From Leptolyngbyaceae cyanobacterium CSSed165cm_216 (GTDB taxonomy: Bacteria; Cyanobacteriota; Cyanobacteriia; Phormidesmidales; Phormidesmidaceae), in NCBI GenBank assembly GCA_007135385.1, contig SLIY01000051.1, positions 1 through 11,995 of the forward strand: DNA of 11,995 nt, in the 5' to 3' direction. The notes below the pieces were generated by a model. It was not told where the DNA came from. It did no database searches and saw only the letters and a list, made by a program, of their open reading frames with translations. Position numbers and translations under genes: made by a program. Every line of letters starts with the position of its first letter. Positions within the stretch are counted from its first letter, which is position 1. Of this stretch, positions 1-5,540 are shown one piece after another.

Positions 1-88
1 AATAGGTTTCAATACCTGCTTTAACTAGCGTCTCGGCTGCCGAGGAGCCTGCCGGACCTGATCCTACTACTGCTACCCGAAGTGACAA
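1..88 (-). CDS. chlP: Geranylgeranyl reductase ChlP, N-terminal 29 codons only (runs off window start)
   Basis: The reverse strand from 88 encodes MSLRVAVVGSGPAGSSAAET followed by LVKAGIETY, and the frame is still open at the window edge. The GSGPAG dinucleotide-binding loop (residues 9-14) followed by SSAAETLVKAGIETY is the characteristic start of cyanobacterial geranylgeranyl diphosphate/geranylgeranyl-chlorophyll reductase. This flavoprotein uses NADPH to reduce the geranylgeranyl chain to phytyl for chlorophyll and tocopherol. I chose the TTG at 88-86 as start because GGAG (100-97) lies 8 bases upstream, the frame has no ATG or GTG further upstream before an in-frame TAG about 27 codon-bases back, and the family usually begins MxLRVAVVGSGPAG. 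Only the start is present, so the identification rests on 29 residues and a different FAD reductase of the same superfamily cannot be wholly excluded. It follows gpsA on the same strand after a 272-bp spacer. Confidence 0.8.
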   Translation of the reverse strand, partial: MSLRVAVVGSGPAGSSAAETLVKAGIETY

Positions 89-93
89 GGATA

Positions 94-100
94 TTTCTCC
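94..100 (-). promoter_or_regulatory. Ribosome binding site deciding the TTG start of chlP
   Basis: The reverse strand reads GGAGAAA here, with GGAG ending 8 bases before the TTG at 88. This is normal Shine-Dalgarno spacing and is the main reason for accepting a TTG start. Confidence 0.55.
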
Positions 101-247
101 CGAATCGCGAAGAAGCTACGAGGGGAATCGTATCACGCTAGTTTTGGCAATTTCAGCCGATTTCTCAGGATGTAACTGGATTGAAACACTCGTTTACAAT
201 GCGACACTTAGAACCGGTGGTGATCTATTCCTTAGCCAGAGATTTTT

Positions 248-331
248 CTATCGGTTCACAGTTTGTGGTTCACGGTATGCGGCTTTTCCTTACACCGCAT
301 ACCCTACACTTTGCCCCGTATACCGTTCACC
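248..331. repeat. Degenerate heptamer repeat tract in the chlP-gpsA spacer
   Basis: On the + strand this 84-bp stretch divides without slippage into twelve 7-mers. The five at 248-282 end in GG or AG (for example TTCACGG, TTTGTGG, TATGCGG). Of the seven from 283 onward, all but CTACACT end in CC (CTTTTCC, TTACACC, GCATACC, TTGCCCC, GTATACC, GTTCACC). The 7-bp period and drifting sequence resemble the short tandemly repeated sequences known from filamentous cyanobacterial genomes. The switch from GG-ending to CC-ending units makes the tract roughly self-complementary, with a perfect 9-bp hairpin stem at its centre. It lies between the end of gpsA and the start of chlP; no gene is seen in the rest of the 89-360 spacer. 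Confidence 0.6.
274..303. repeat. Perfect 9-bp inverted repeat inside the heptamer tract
   Basis: GGTATGCGG (274-282) is the exact reverse complement of CCGCATACC (295-303), with a 12-base loop. It lies downstream of gpsA, but neither strand has a T-run after the stem, so it is not a typical intrinsic terminator. A structured repeat, or an RNA-stabilising 3' end of the gpsA transcript, is as likely. Confidence 0.6.
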
Positions 332-360
332 CCAGACCTGACCCCTTCTGCCTTCCTGGA

Positions 361-1365
361 CTAACTATCAGGTTGCAGTACTGCTTGATAGTCCTCTGCC
401 TTCAGCTTGCGTTCCATCAAGGCCGCAACGGCCTCCTCGGCAGAAATTTCGCCATTCAGCAACAGGTGCACCTGTTGGGAAATGGGGACAGAGATCTGTT
501 CCCGTTGGGCGATCGCCATCAGCACATGGGATGTATTAACCCCTTCAGCGGTGCTCCCCAGTTCCGCTAAAATTTGCTCTAAGGATTTCCCTTGGGAGAG
601 ACCATAACCCACCCGATAGTTACGGCTAAGGGCACTGGTGCAGGTGGCGAGCATATCCCCCAGGCCGGATAGGCCCAAAAAGGTCTCTGGCTGGCCCCCC
701 AGGTGGGTGCCAATGCGCATCACTTCGGGTAAGGCCCGGGTAATCAAGGCCGATCGAGCATTGGAGCCCAGTTCTAGCCCTTCGCAGACCCCCACCGCGA
801 TCGCAATCACATTTTTCAGGGTTCCCCCCAGTTCAGCCCCGAGGGGGTCGGTGCTGCGATAGGTGCGAAAGTTGTCACAGGCAAATACATGCTGCACCGC
901 TTCAGCCGCCGTCTCATTGGTGCAGGCAATTACCGTAGCCGCGGGTAGACCAGCTTCGATTTCCTTCGATAGGTTGGGGCCAGACAAGACGGTCACCGCA
1001 TGGTTGGGAAACGCCCGTTGAAAAATTTGTGATGGTGTCAGGGTGGTTCCAGGGTCTAGCCCTTTGGTGGCCGTCACTAGCACCGTGGTCTCTGGAATCT
1101 GCAGCGCCTTTAGGCGGCTAACCACCTCTGGCACCCCTTTCATCGAAATAGCCGACACAATCACCTCGGCCCCAGCCACAGCATCCTCCAAGGACAGTTC
1201 ACTGCGGCGGGACCAGATCCGCACCTGGTGGTCGTTCGTGTTGGCGATATGGGCCAGAGCACTGCCCCAGGCCCCAGCCCCTAGGATAGTGAGGTTGACC
1301 TGGCGATGTTTGTAGTCCTCAAAGACTTGGTGTAAGACGTCAGCACTGGGAGAGGTTGTAACCAT
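361..1365 (-). CDS. gpsA: NAD(P)-dependent glycerol-3-phosphate dehydrogenase
   Basis: Cytosolic enzyme that reduces dihydroxyacetone phosphate to sn-glycerol-3-phosphate, the backbone of membrane lipids and, here, the acceptor for the neighbouring GgpS. With the ATG at 1365 the product has 334 residues, a normal length. Visible motifs are the N-terminal nucleotide-binding loop GAGAWGSALA (about 29-38), SGPNLSKEI (128-136), LKNVIAIAVG (with the family's conserved lysine near 184), GLGDMLATCTS (234-244) and RNYRVGYGL just after. The frame could extend upstream to a TTG at 1479, but those 38 residues (PPSPSTHP, SPLSPTPSIYP) merely translate a pyrimidine-rich repeat, so the internal ATG is preferred. 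No strong Shine-Dalgarno sequence precedes it. The N-terminal domain is compact: after IWSRR it goes almost directly to the AxxGAEVIVSAISMKGV strand, lacking a segment present in the E. coli enzyme. It lies downstream of glpD on the same strand. Confidence 0.95.
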   Translation of the reverse strand: MVTTSPSADVLHQVFEDYKHRQVNLTILGAGAWGSALAHIANTNDHQVRIWSRRSELSLEDAVAGAEVIVSAISMKGVPEVVSRLKALQIPETTVLVTATKGLDPGTTLTPSQIFQRAFPNHAVTVLSGPNLSKEIEAGLPAATVIACTNETAAEAVQHVFACDNFRTYRSTDPLGAELGGTLKNVIAIAVGVCEGLELGSNARSALITRALPEVMRIGTHLGGQPETFLGLSGLGDMLATCTSALSRNYRVGYGLSQGKSLEQILAELGSTAEGVNTSHVLMAIAQREQISVPISQQVHLLLNGEISAEEAVAALMERKLKAEDYQAVLQPDS

Positions 1366-1476
1366 GTTAAGCAAGGTGGGGTAGATGGATGGAGTGGGGG
1401 AGAGTGGAGAGGTGAAGAGTGGATGGGTGGATGGGGAAGGTGGGGAAGTCTTGAGGGATTGGTTCAAGCAAGAATC
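1366..1476. repeat. Purine-rich low-complexity tract between glpD and gpsA
   Basis: The + strand is dominated by GTGGATGG, GGTGGGG and GGAGTGGG-type words; on the transcribed minus strand this reads as CCACCCATCC/CTCTCCACTC-type words with an approximate 7-8 base period. It resembles degenerate heptamer repeats of cyanobacterial spacers and contributes the spurious N-terminal extension of the gpsA frame. No gene or convincing promoter is seen in it. Confidence 0.45.
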
Positions 1477-1521
1477 CAAAACTCAAAACTCAAAATTTCG
1501 CCTTCTGCCTTCTGCCTTCCG
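1477..1521. repeat. Two short heptamer arrays back to back downstream of glpD
   Basis: CAAAACT occurs at 1477 and 1484 with CAAAATT at 1491. After three bases, CCTTCTG occurs at 1501 and 1508 with CCTTCCG at 1515. These are three-copy 7-bp tandem arrays of two unrelated sequences, immediately 3' of the glpD stop codon on the minus strand. CCTTCTGCCTTCC also appears in part at 344-355, next to the gpsA stop. Confidence 0.75.
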
Positions 1522-1529
1522 TCTTTCCC

Positions 1530-3203
1530 TCACGCCGTTTGTAGGGTGACCGGATCGCGGCCCAGGGCGTAGTCGGGGATACAGTTAGCTTCCATGAACT
1601 GATGGTAGGCACGGATGTTGCGATCGCAGCGTTCCTCGCTCCAGTCACAGTACTGGCGTAGCACCTGGGCTACGACAGGTAAAGCGTCAAAGCCATAGTT
1701 CTTGTGCATGCAAACCGTGGTGCGGCGGCGCAGAATATCCACAAAGGTGTGGGCCATCTCAGCTTGCACGGCAAACACGGCCTGGGCCTGAATGTCGTAT
1801 AGTCCTTCCACAATCGGTTCGGCTAGGACTGGGGTGGCTTCCACCAACGCCAGTAAGTCAGCAACCCGAGCACCATAAATCCCCAACAGGTGATCCAGAA
1901 CCGGAGGGGCAATCAGATGACCGTAGCGATCGTGCCACTGTTTAACCTGAGGGTGATCCAGTAAAATCGCTCCTGGTAGCGATCGCTTGTGGGTGGGGCA
2001 AGCGGGGGCAGCCTGTTTACGCTTGCGAAAGACAGCATTAACAAACTCCTCTCCCACCTGACGATGGGTAGTGAGTTTACCGCCAATCAGCGAAATCAGG
2101 TTCTCGGCCCCTTCTTTACTGTGGTCGTGCAGAATATGGTCTCGGGTGATACTGCCGGCTTTCTTGCCTTCGGCATAGGGCAAGGGCCGAACCCCCGCGT
2201 AGGTAAAGCGCACATCATCCCGAGTTAACCGAGCGGCGGGCAGCACCGCATTAGTTTCAGCCAATAAATAGTCAACTTCTTCGGCGTCGGCTTTGATGTT
2301 GTCTAATCTGCCGTCGTAGCGCTCGTCGGTGGTGCCAATCAAGTACTGCCCCAGCCAAGGAATGATGAAAAAGGGGCGTCCATCGGACTTGGCTTCAACA
2401 TAAAGGGCAGAATCAGGAGCACCTGGGAACGGATCAACAATAATATGACTGCCTTTGGTGCCGCCAATTTTGCGACTTTTGCTGATGGGCGATTCACTTA
2501 AGCCACACACCTCGTCTACCCAAGGGCCAGAGGTATTAACGACCACCGTTTTGTCGTGGGTGGTGACCTCAAAGCGATGGTCGCTGAGCATATCCCGACA
2601 GATTAAGCTGGTAATCCGCCGATTACTCAGGTGAATGTCTTCCACCTGGGCATAGTTAAGCACCGTCGCCCCGGCCTGCTGAGCATCCAAAATATTTTCT
2701 AGGCATAGCCGTTCCGCGTGTTCCGCCTGCCCATCGTAGTACTGGGCTGACCCGGCTAGCTCTTCTGCATCAATGGCCCGAAACAGCTGCCGCGTGCTCT
2801 GGCGCGACAGCATGCGGTGGTTGGGCAACGACTTGTCATAACTCAAGACGTCATACAGCACCATCCCCACTTGAATGATGCGATACCCCCGGGAACCACT
2901 GCGATAGATCGGAATTGTCATCTGGACTGGCTTAGCTAGGTGTGGCGCATTGCGCAGCAGCACCTCCCGCTCATGCAAGGACTCGCGCACCAAGTTAAAT
3001 TCAAAATATTCTAGATAGCGCAATCCCCCGTGAATTAGGCGACTGGACCAACTGGTGGTGCCACCAGCAAAGTCGCCCTTTTCAATCAAAATAGTCTTCA
3101 AACCACGTAAAGCCCCATCTCGGGCTGTGGCGGCTCCATTAATGCCGCCGCCAATCACAATTAGGTCAAAAGGCTGGTTAGAAAGGTGTTGGAAATCGCG
3201 CAT
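1530..3203 (-). CDS. glpD: FAD-dependent glycerol-3-phosphate dehydrogenase GlpD
   Basis: Oxidises sn-glycerol-3-phosphate to dihydroxyacetone phosphate with FAD and passes electrons to quinone at the membrane. The 557-residue length fits the aerobic GlpD family. An N-terminal Rossmann fold shows DLIVIGGGINGAA (13-25) with the ribose-binding acidic residue in LIEKGDF (E41), then SSRLIHGGLRYLE (53-65), the GlpD signature region. Later motifs are NTSGPWVD (223-230), KGSHIIVD (250-257), LIGTTDE (288-294), YAGVRPL (335-341) and IGGKLTTHR (373-381). A C-terminal helical domain contains DILRRRTTVC, as usual in the family. No membrane span is evident, consistent with peripheral binding. The ATG at 3203 lies directly before the FAD motif and needs no extension; no strong Shine-Dalgarno is seen. 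It lies 242 bp downstream of ggpS and 164 bp upstream of gpsA. It could recycle glycerol-3-phosphate released when glucosylglycerol is degraded. Confidence 0.95.
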   Translation of the reverse strand: MRDFQHLSNQPFDLIVIGGGINGAATARDGALRGLKTILIEKGDFAGGTTSWSSRLIHGGLRYLEYFEFNLVRESLHEREVLLRNAPHLAKPVQMTIPIYRSGSRGYRIIQVGMVLYDVLSYDKSLPNHRMLSRQSTRQLFRAIDAEELAGSAQYYDGQAEHAERLCLENILDAQQAGATVLNYAQVEDIHLSNRRITSLICRDMLSDHRFEVTTHDKTVVVNTSGPWVDEVCGLSESPISKSRKIGGTKGSHIIVDPFPGAPDSALYVEAKSDGRPFFIIPWLGQYLIGTTDERYDGRLDNIKADAEEVDYLLAETNAVLPAARLTRDDVRFTYAGVRPLPYAEGKKAGSITRDHILHDHSKEGAENLISLIGGKLTTHRQVGEEFVNAVFRKRKQAAPACPTHKRSLPGAILLDHPQVKQWHDRYGHLIAPPVLDHLLGIYGARVADLLALVEATPVLAEPIVEGLYDIQAQAVFAVQAEMAHTFVDILRRRTTVCMHKNYGFDALPVVAQVLRQYCDWSEERCDRNIRAYHQFMEANCIPDYALGRDPVTLQTA

Positions 3204-3264
3204 GAATCAGGTCGAGGGTTTGGGGGGACTGAAACGGGTGAACTTAGAGGTAAGGGAGATGGGA

Positions 3265-3396
3265 GAAGGTGAAGAAGATAGAGGAGACGATGAAGGGTTA
3301 GTCGCTTAGGTTGCTAGTACGGCCTAGACGATAGGCTCTCTTTAAGCCTAATAAAGGATCCTTGATCCCTTAACTTTCCCTATCTTCCTCACCTCC
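3265..3396. repeat. Long imperfect inverted repeat in the ggpS-glpD spacer
   Basis: The 17-base arm at 3265-3281 (GAAGGTGAAGAAGATAG) and the arm at 3380-3396 (CTATCTTCCTCACCTCC) are reverse complements at 15 of 17 positions. In the minus-strand transcript the two differences become G-U pairs. The 98-base loop holds a TAGGCT/AGCCTA stem (3332-3337 with 3345-3350) and a 10-bp palindrome AAGGATCCTT (3354-3363). The purine-rich arm and pyrimidine-rich arm each extend further with a loose 7-bp period. In an RNA reading through from ggpS to glpD this could fold and limit glpD expression; that is inference. Nothing else coding is seen in 3204-3445. Confidence 0.5.
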
Positions 3397-3445
3397 CTCT
3401 TCAACCCCACCTCCCCTCCACCATAATCACTAAGCCGCAGGATGG

Positions 3446-4954
3446 CTAGGCTGAGACCAAGGTCTTGTCGGGCTCTTCAGCAATCACCGCATTGGCTTCA
3501 CGGAACATATGGTTAGCCCACTGCTGCACGTCATACTCGGTAATGGCTTGATGCATCTTGGCCATACGACGCTTTTGTTCCTCGGGGGGCATAGCTAGGG
3601 CCACATCAATGCATTCATCCATATTCTTGTCAGAGTAAGGATTGGTTAGCACCGCATCAGGCAACTCTACCGCTGACCCAGTAAACTCTGACAGCACCAA
3701 GACCCCATCTTCGCCCCCATGGGCGGCAATGTATTCTTTGGCGACTAGGTTGAGGCCATCCCGTAGGGGGGGAATCCAGGCGATGTCGGCAGTTTTGTAC
3801 AACGCCATCAGGTCATCGAAAGGAATCGGTTCAGTAAATAGGGTGATAGCATTCCAAGTCAGAGTTGAGAAACGGCCATTGATCTGCCCTACCAGCTGCT
3901 CGATTTCACTCTGGGCGGTGCGGTAGACGCGCATACCAGTCGCTGCTTTGACGGCTGTCATAATTAGGTTGACGTTGCCCCGTAACTCGGGTCTACGATC
4001 AAGCAGCCGCTCATAGCACAGCAGCATTTCCCGCGCTCCTTTGACATAGTCGACTCGACCCGCTGACACAATCAATTTGTTGTCGCCAATATCGTTGCGA
4101 ATATCCTGGACCCGTTGCTGCACCGATGGCTTATTGACCATGTCGTGGATGTAGCTGGGGTTGGTACCGACGGGAAAAGCATCAACGTTGACGATGCGGC
4201 CTTGGTACTCCAGCTTGGTGGCCATGTCGGGCTCCGCTAGGGCGGTGCCAAAGGGGGTAAAGGCGGCGGGCACAGGGTTACGCTCAGCTACGCTGACATC
4301 CCGCAGGCTGCGTGCCGCAGAAACAAAGTTTTCCACATAGCGGGGAATGTGAAAACCGCACAGGTCGCAGCAGAGTAGGCTGTCAACGATCGCCTCGCGC
4401 CAGTGCAAAATATTAAACACATCTGCGGCGGGGAAGGGGGTGTGATGGAAAAAGGCAATTTTCACATTGGGCATCTTTTGCCGAATGTAATAAGGGGTCA
4501 GCCACAGGTTATAGTCGTGAATCCAGATCAAAGCATCATCTGCGGCTTCTTCGCAGGCCGCATCGGCAAAGAGCCGATTGATGTGTTGAAAATTTTCCCA
4601 GTCAGAGCTTTCGTAGGTAAAGTGCTCGGGGAAAGAATGGAGAATGGGCCAAATCGCTTCTTTGGCGGTGATGTAGTAGAAATCTTTGACCCGCTCAGCC
4701 GTTAGAGGAATGCGGCGAATCACAGCCCGATCGCTCCAGCCTTCCATAGTAACGCGATCGTCAAAGGCTTCCTGCTGATCGGCAGACACCTGCTTCCACG
4801 CTACCCAAGTACTGCTATCGGCATTAGCAAAGAAGCTTTTTAAAGTAGGCACAATGCCGTTGGGGCTTTTCTTTTCGCGGTAGACGGTTTTGCCGTTTTC
4901 TACCACTTCATCATAGGGTTCTCGGTGGTAGAGAATGACTAAGGAAGATTTCAT
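3446..4954 (-). CDS. ggpS: Glucosylglycerol-phosphate synthase
   Basis: Transfers glucose from ADP-glucose to sn-glycerol-3-phosphate, giving glucosylglycerol-phosphate. A phosphatase (not in this window) then yields glucosylglycerol, the main compatible solute of moderately halotolerant cyanobacteria. It is a GT20 enzyme related to trehalose-6-phosphate synthase. Motifs, numbered from the ATG at 4954 (502 residues): SSLVILYHREPYDE at the N-terminus, WIHDYNLWL (144-152), FFHHTPFP (168-175), the donor-phosphate loop SAGRVDYVKG (297-306) and the nucleotide-sugar motif RDGLNLVAKEY (398-408). The start REPYDEVxENGKTVYREKKSPNG and the FFHHTPFP spelling are typical of GgpS rather than OtsA. ATG 4954 is chosen because AAGGAG lies 12 bases upstream and known GgpS proteins start at this point; an in-frame GTG at 5008 would add 18 unremarkable residues. 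It is first of the ggpS-glpD-gpsA run, with its own candidate promoter. Confidence 0.95.
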   Translation of the reverse strand: MKSSLVILYHREPYDEVVENGKTVYREKKSPNGIVPTLKSFFANADSSTWVAWKQVSADQQEAFDDRVTMEGWSDRAVIRRIPLTAERVKDFYYITAKEAIWPILHSFPEHFTYESSDWENFQHINRLFADAACEEAADDALIWIHDYNLWLTPYYIRQKMPNVKIAFFHHTPFPAADVFNILHWREAIVDSLLCCDLCGFHIPRYVENFVSAARSLRDVSVAERNPVPAAFTPFGTALAEPDMATKLEYQGRIVNVDAFPVGTNPSYIHDMVNKPSVQQRVQDIRNDIGDNKLIVSAGRVDYVKGAREMLLCYERLLDRRPELRGNVNLIMTAVKAATGMRVYRTAQSEIEQLVGQINGRFSTLTWNAITLFTEPIPFDDLMALYKTADIAWIPPLRDGLNLVAKEYIAAHGGEDGVLVLSEFTGSAVELPDAVLTNPYSDKNMDECIDVALAMPPEEQKRRMAKMHQAITEYDVQQWANHMFREANAVIAEEPDKTLVSA

Positions 4955-4966
4955 GAGTTCGTTCTG

Positions 4967-4972
4967 CTCCTT
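4967..4972 (-). promoter_or_regulatory. Shine-Dalgarno sequence of ggpS
   Basis: The reverse strand reads AAGGAG here, 12 bases before the ATG at 4954. The spacing is slightly long but the match is strong, and it supports this start over the GTG at 5008. Confidence 0.55.
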
Positions 4973-5020
4973 GATAACGCCTGAGTAGCAAGTATCCATC
5001 AGGCTCACTACAAGCCAATC

Positions 5021-5041
5021 ATACCTACATACAGTAGGTAT
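5021..5041. promoter_or_regulatory. Perfect 8+8 bp dyad over the ggpS promoter (candidate operator)
   Basis: ATACCTAC (5021-5028), five bases, then GTAGGTAT (5034-5041) is a perfect inverted repeat. It covers the whole candidate -10 hexamer and part of the -10/-35 spacer of ggpS, a typical position for a repressor dimer. It could alternatively be a hairpin in a transcript that starts further upstream. The binding factor is unknown. Confidence 0.4.
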
Positions 5042-5054
5042 ATTCCGTTATCAA
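5026..5054 (-). promoter_or_regulatory. Candidate sigma70-type promoter of ggpS
   Basis: On the reverse strand TTGATA (5054-5049) is followed after exactly 17 bases by TATGTA (5031-5026), placing transcription start near 5019 and leaving a leader of about 65 bases before the ggpS ATG. Both hexamers are four- or five-of-six matches to consensus. An overlapping TATGAT further downstream could be an alternative -10 element. Prediction only. Confidence 0.4.
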
Positions 5055-5111
5055 GTCATCTACCCCCAGGCAGAATAACTCCGCTAACGCCAAGCGTAAC
5101 CGATCGCTTCT

Positions 5112-5137
5112 AGCTGTGGAAGCCAGCTGTGGAAGAC
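5112..5137. repeat. 13-bp tandem duplication upstream of ggpS
   Basis: AGCTGTGGAAGCC (5112-5124) is followed at once by AGCTGTGGAAGAC (5125-5137), two adjacent copies with one difference. Each carries an AGCT core, so the pair can also fold. It lies about 160 bp upstream of the ggpS start. Confidence 0.7.
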
Positions 5138-5199
5138 TAGTCTATTACGGCGATCGCCAAGAGTCTGCTGTTTAAGATATCCCAATTTATTTAAAGCAA

Positions 5200-5216
5200 C
5201 GTCTGTATTCCAGACG
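5200..5216. repeat. Small perfect hairpin in the abrB-ggpS spacer
   Basis: CGTCTG (5200-5205), loop TATTC, CAGACG (5211-5216). The stem is GC-rich but has no T-run on either side, so it is not called as a terminator. Confidence 0.35.
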
Positions 5217-5288
5217 CTACATTCAGCCCAATCAGCCAAAGAGGATAATAATGCCAATCTCTGATTGAGTTTATAGCTGGAGCACTCT

Positions 5289-5337
5289 GGGCATAGTCCT
5301 TAGGATGGCAAGCTATGCAGGGCGGCAAGCTATGCCC
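5289..5337. repeat. Interleaved direct and inverted repeats in the abrB-ggpS spacer
   Basis: GGCAAGCTATGC occurs at 5307-5318 and again at 5324-5335. In addition GGGCATAG (5289-5296) is the reverse complement of CTATGCCC (5330-5337), and its GCATAG core can pair with either copy of CTATGC. The segment can therefore adopt alternative stems. No coding potential is visible in 5009-5540. Confidence 0.55.
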
Positions 5338-5343
5338 GTCATA

Positions 5344-5396
5344 GAATTCAGGATCCAGGAGTCAGAATACAAGCAAGTCCTGGATTCTGACTCCTG
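5344..5396. repeat. Heptamer-based inverted repeat with a perfect 13-bp stem
   Basis: The left side reads as 7-mers GAATTCA, GGATCCA, GGAGTCA, GAATACA (5344-5371). CAGGAGTCAGAAT (5356-5368) is the exact reverse complement of ATTCTGACTCCTG (5384-5396). An overlapping second pair, ATCCAGGA (5353-5360) with TCCTGGAT (5378-5385), competes for the same bases. CAGGAGTCAGAATTC-like heptamers recur in filamentous cyanobacterial spacers, so this is best read as a dispersed repeat. Confidence 0.65.
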
Positions 5397-5492
5397 CCTA
5401 TTCAGAATTTCCCAACTTGAATTTCACGCCGCACGCTATGACAAGCAAATCTCAAGCAAGCAGCTCTGACGCGGGTAAAGTACATCGTGAAA

Positions 5493-5525
5493 CTCCCCCC
5501 TTGGTCAAAAGCGACCAGGGGGGAG
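5493..5525 (-). terminator. Hairpin terminator downstream of the AbrB gene
   Basis: CTCCCCCCTTGGTC (5493-5506) and GACCAGGGGGGAG (5513-5525) form a very GC-rich stem with one bulged base and a 6-base loop. It begins 15 bases after the stop codon of the minus-strand abrB gene and, read on that strand, is followed by only a short TTT. Position and strength suit transcription termination or 3'-end protection of abrB, separating it from ggpS. Confidence 0.6.
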
Positions 5526-5540
5526 GGGGTGCCCCAGGCT

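Noticed and set aside
190..207. Possible RpaB-type HLR1 direct repeat upstream of chlP (TTTACAAT followed by a second half-site).
   Set aside because: The first half matches but the second half at the required 2-bp spacing matches only about four of eight positions, so it is not supported.
248..331. CRISPR-like array, because of regularly spaced repeats.
   Set aside because: The period is 7 bp with no 25-37 bp repeats or spacers of CRISPR size, and no cas genes are nearby.
181..570. Long + strand frame of 129 codons overlapping the end of gpsA.
   Set aside because: It lies antisense to the gpsA coding region and a heptamer repeat, with no recognisable family; treated as a shadow.
1366..1479. 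N-terminal 38-residue extension of GpsA from a TTG start.
   Set aside because: It translates a low-complexity pyrimidine-rich repeat (Pro/Ser/Thr-rich) with no family counterpart; the ATG at 1365 gives the normal length.
3332..3350. TAGGCT/AGCCTA hairpin as intrinsic terminator of ggpS.
   Set aside because: Six-base stem, no T-run after it on the minus strand, and about 100 bases past the stop codon.
4955..5008. 18-residue N-terminal extension of GgpS from a GTG start.
   Set aside because: The AAGGAG site sits inside this stretch and fits the ATG at 4954, where GgpS homologues begin.
5009..5260. A small GgpR-like ORF upstream of ggpS on the minus strand.
   Set aside because: The only ATG seen is followed at once by a stop, and no other short frame with a ribosome site is present.
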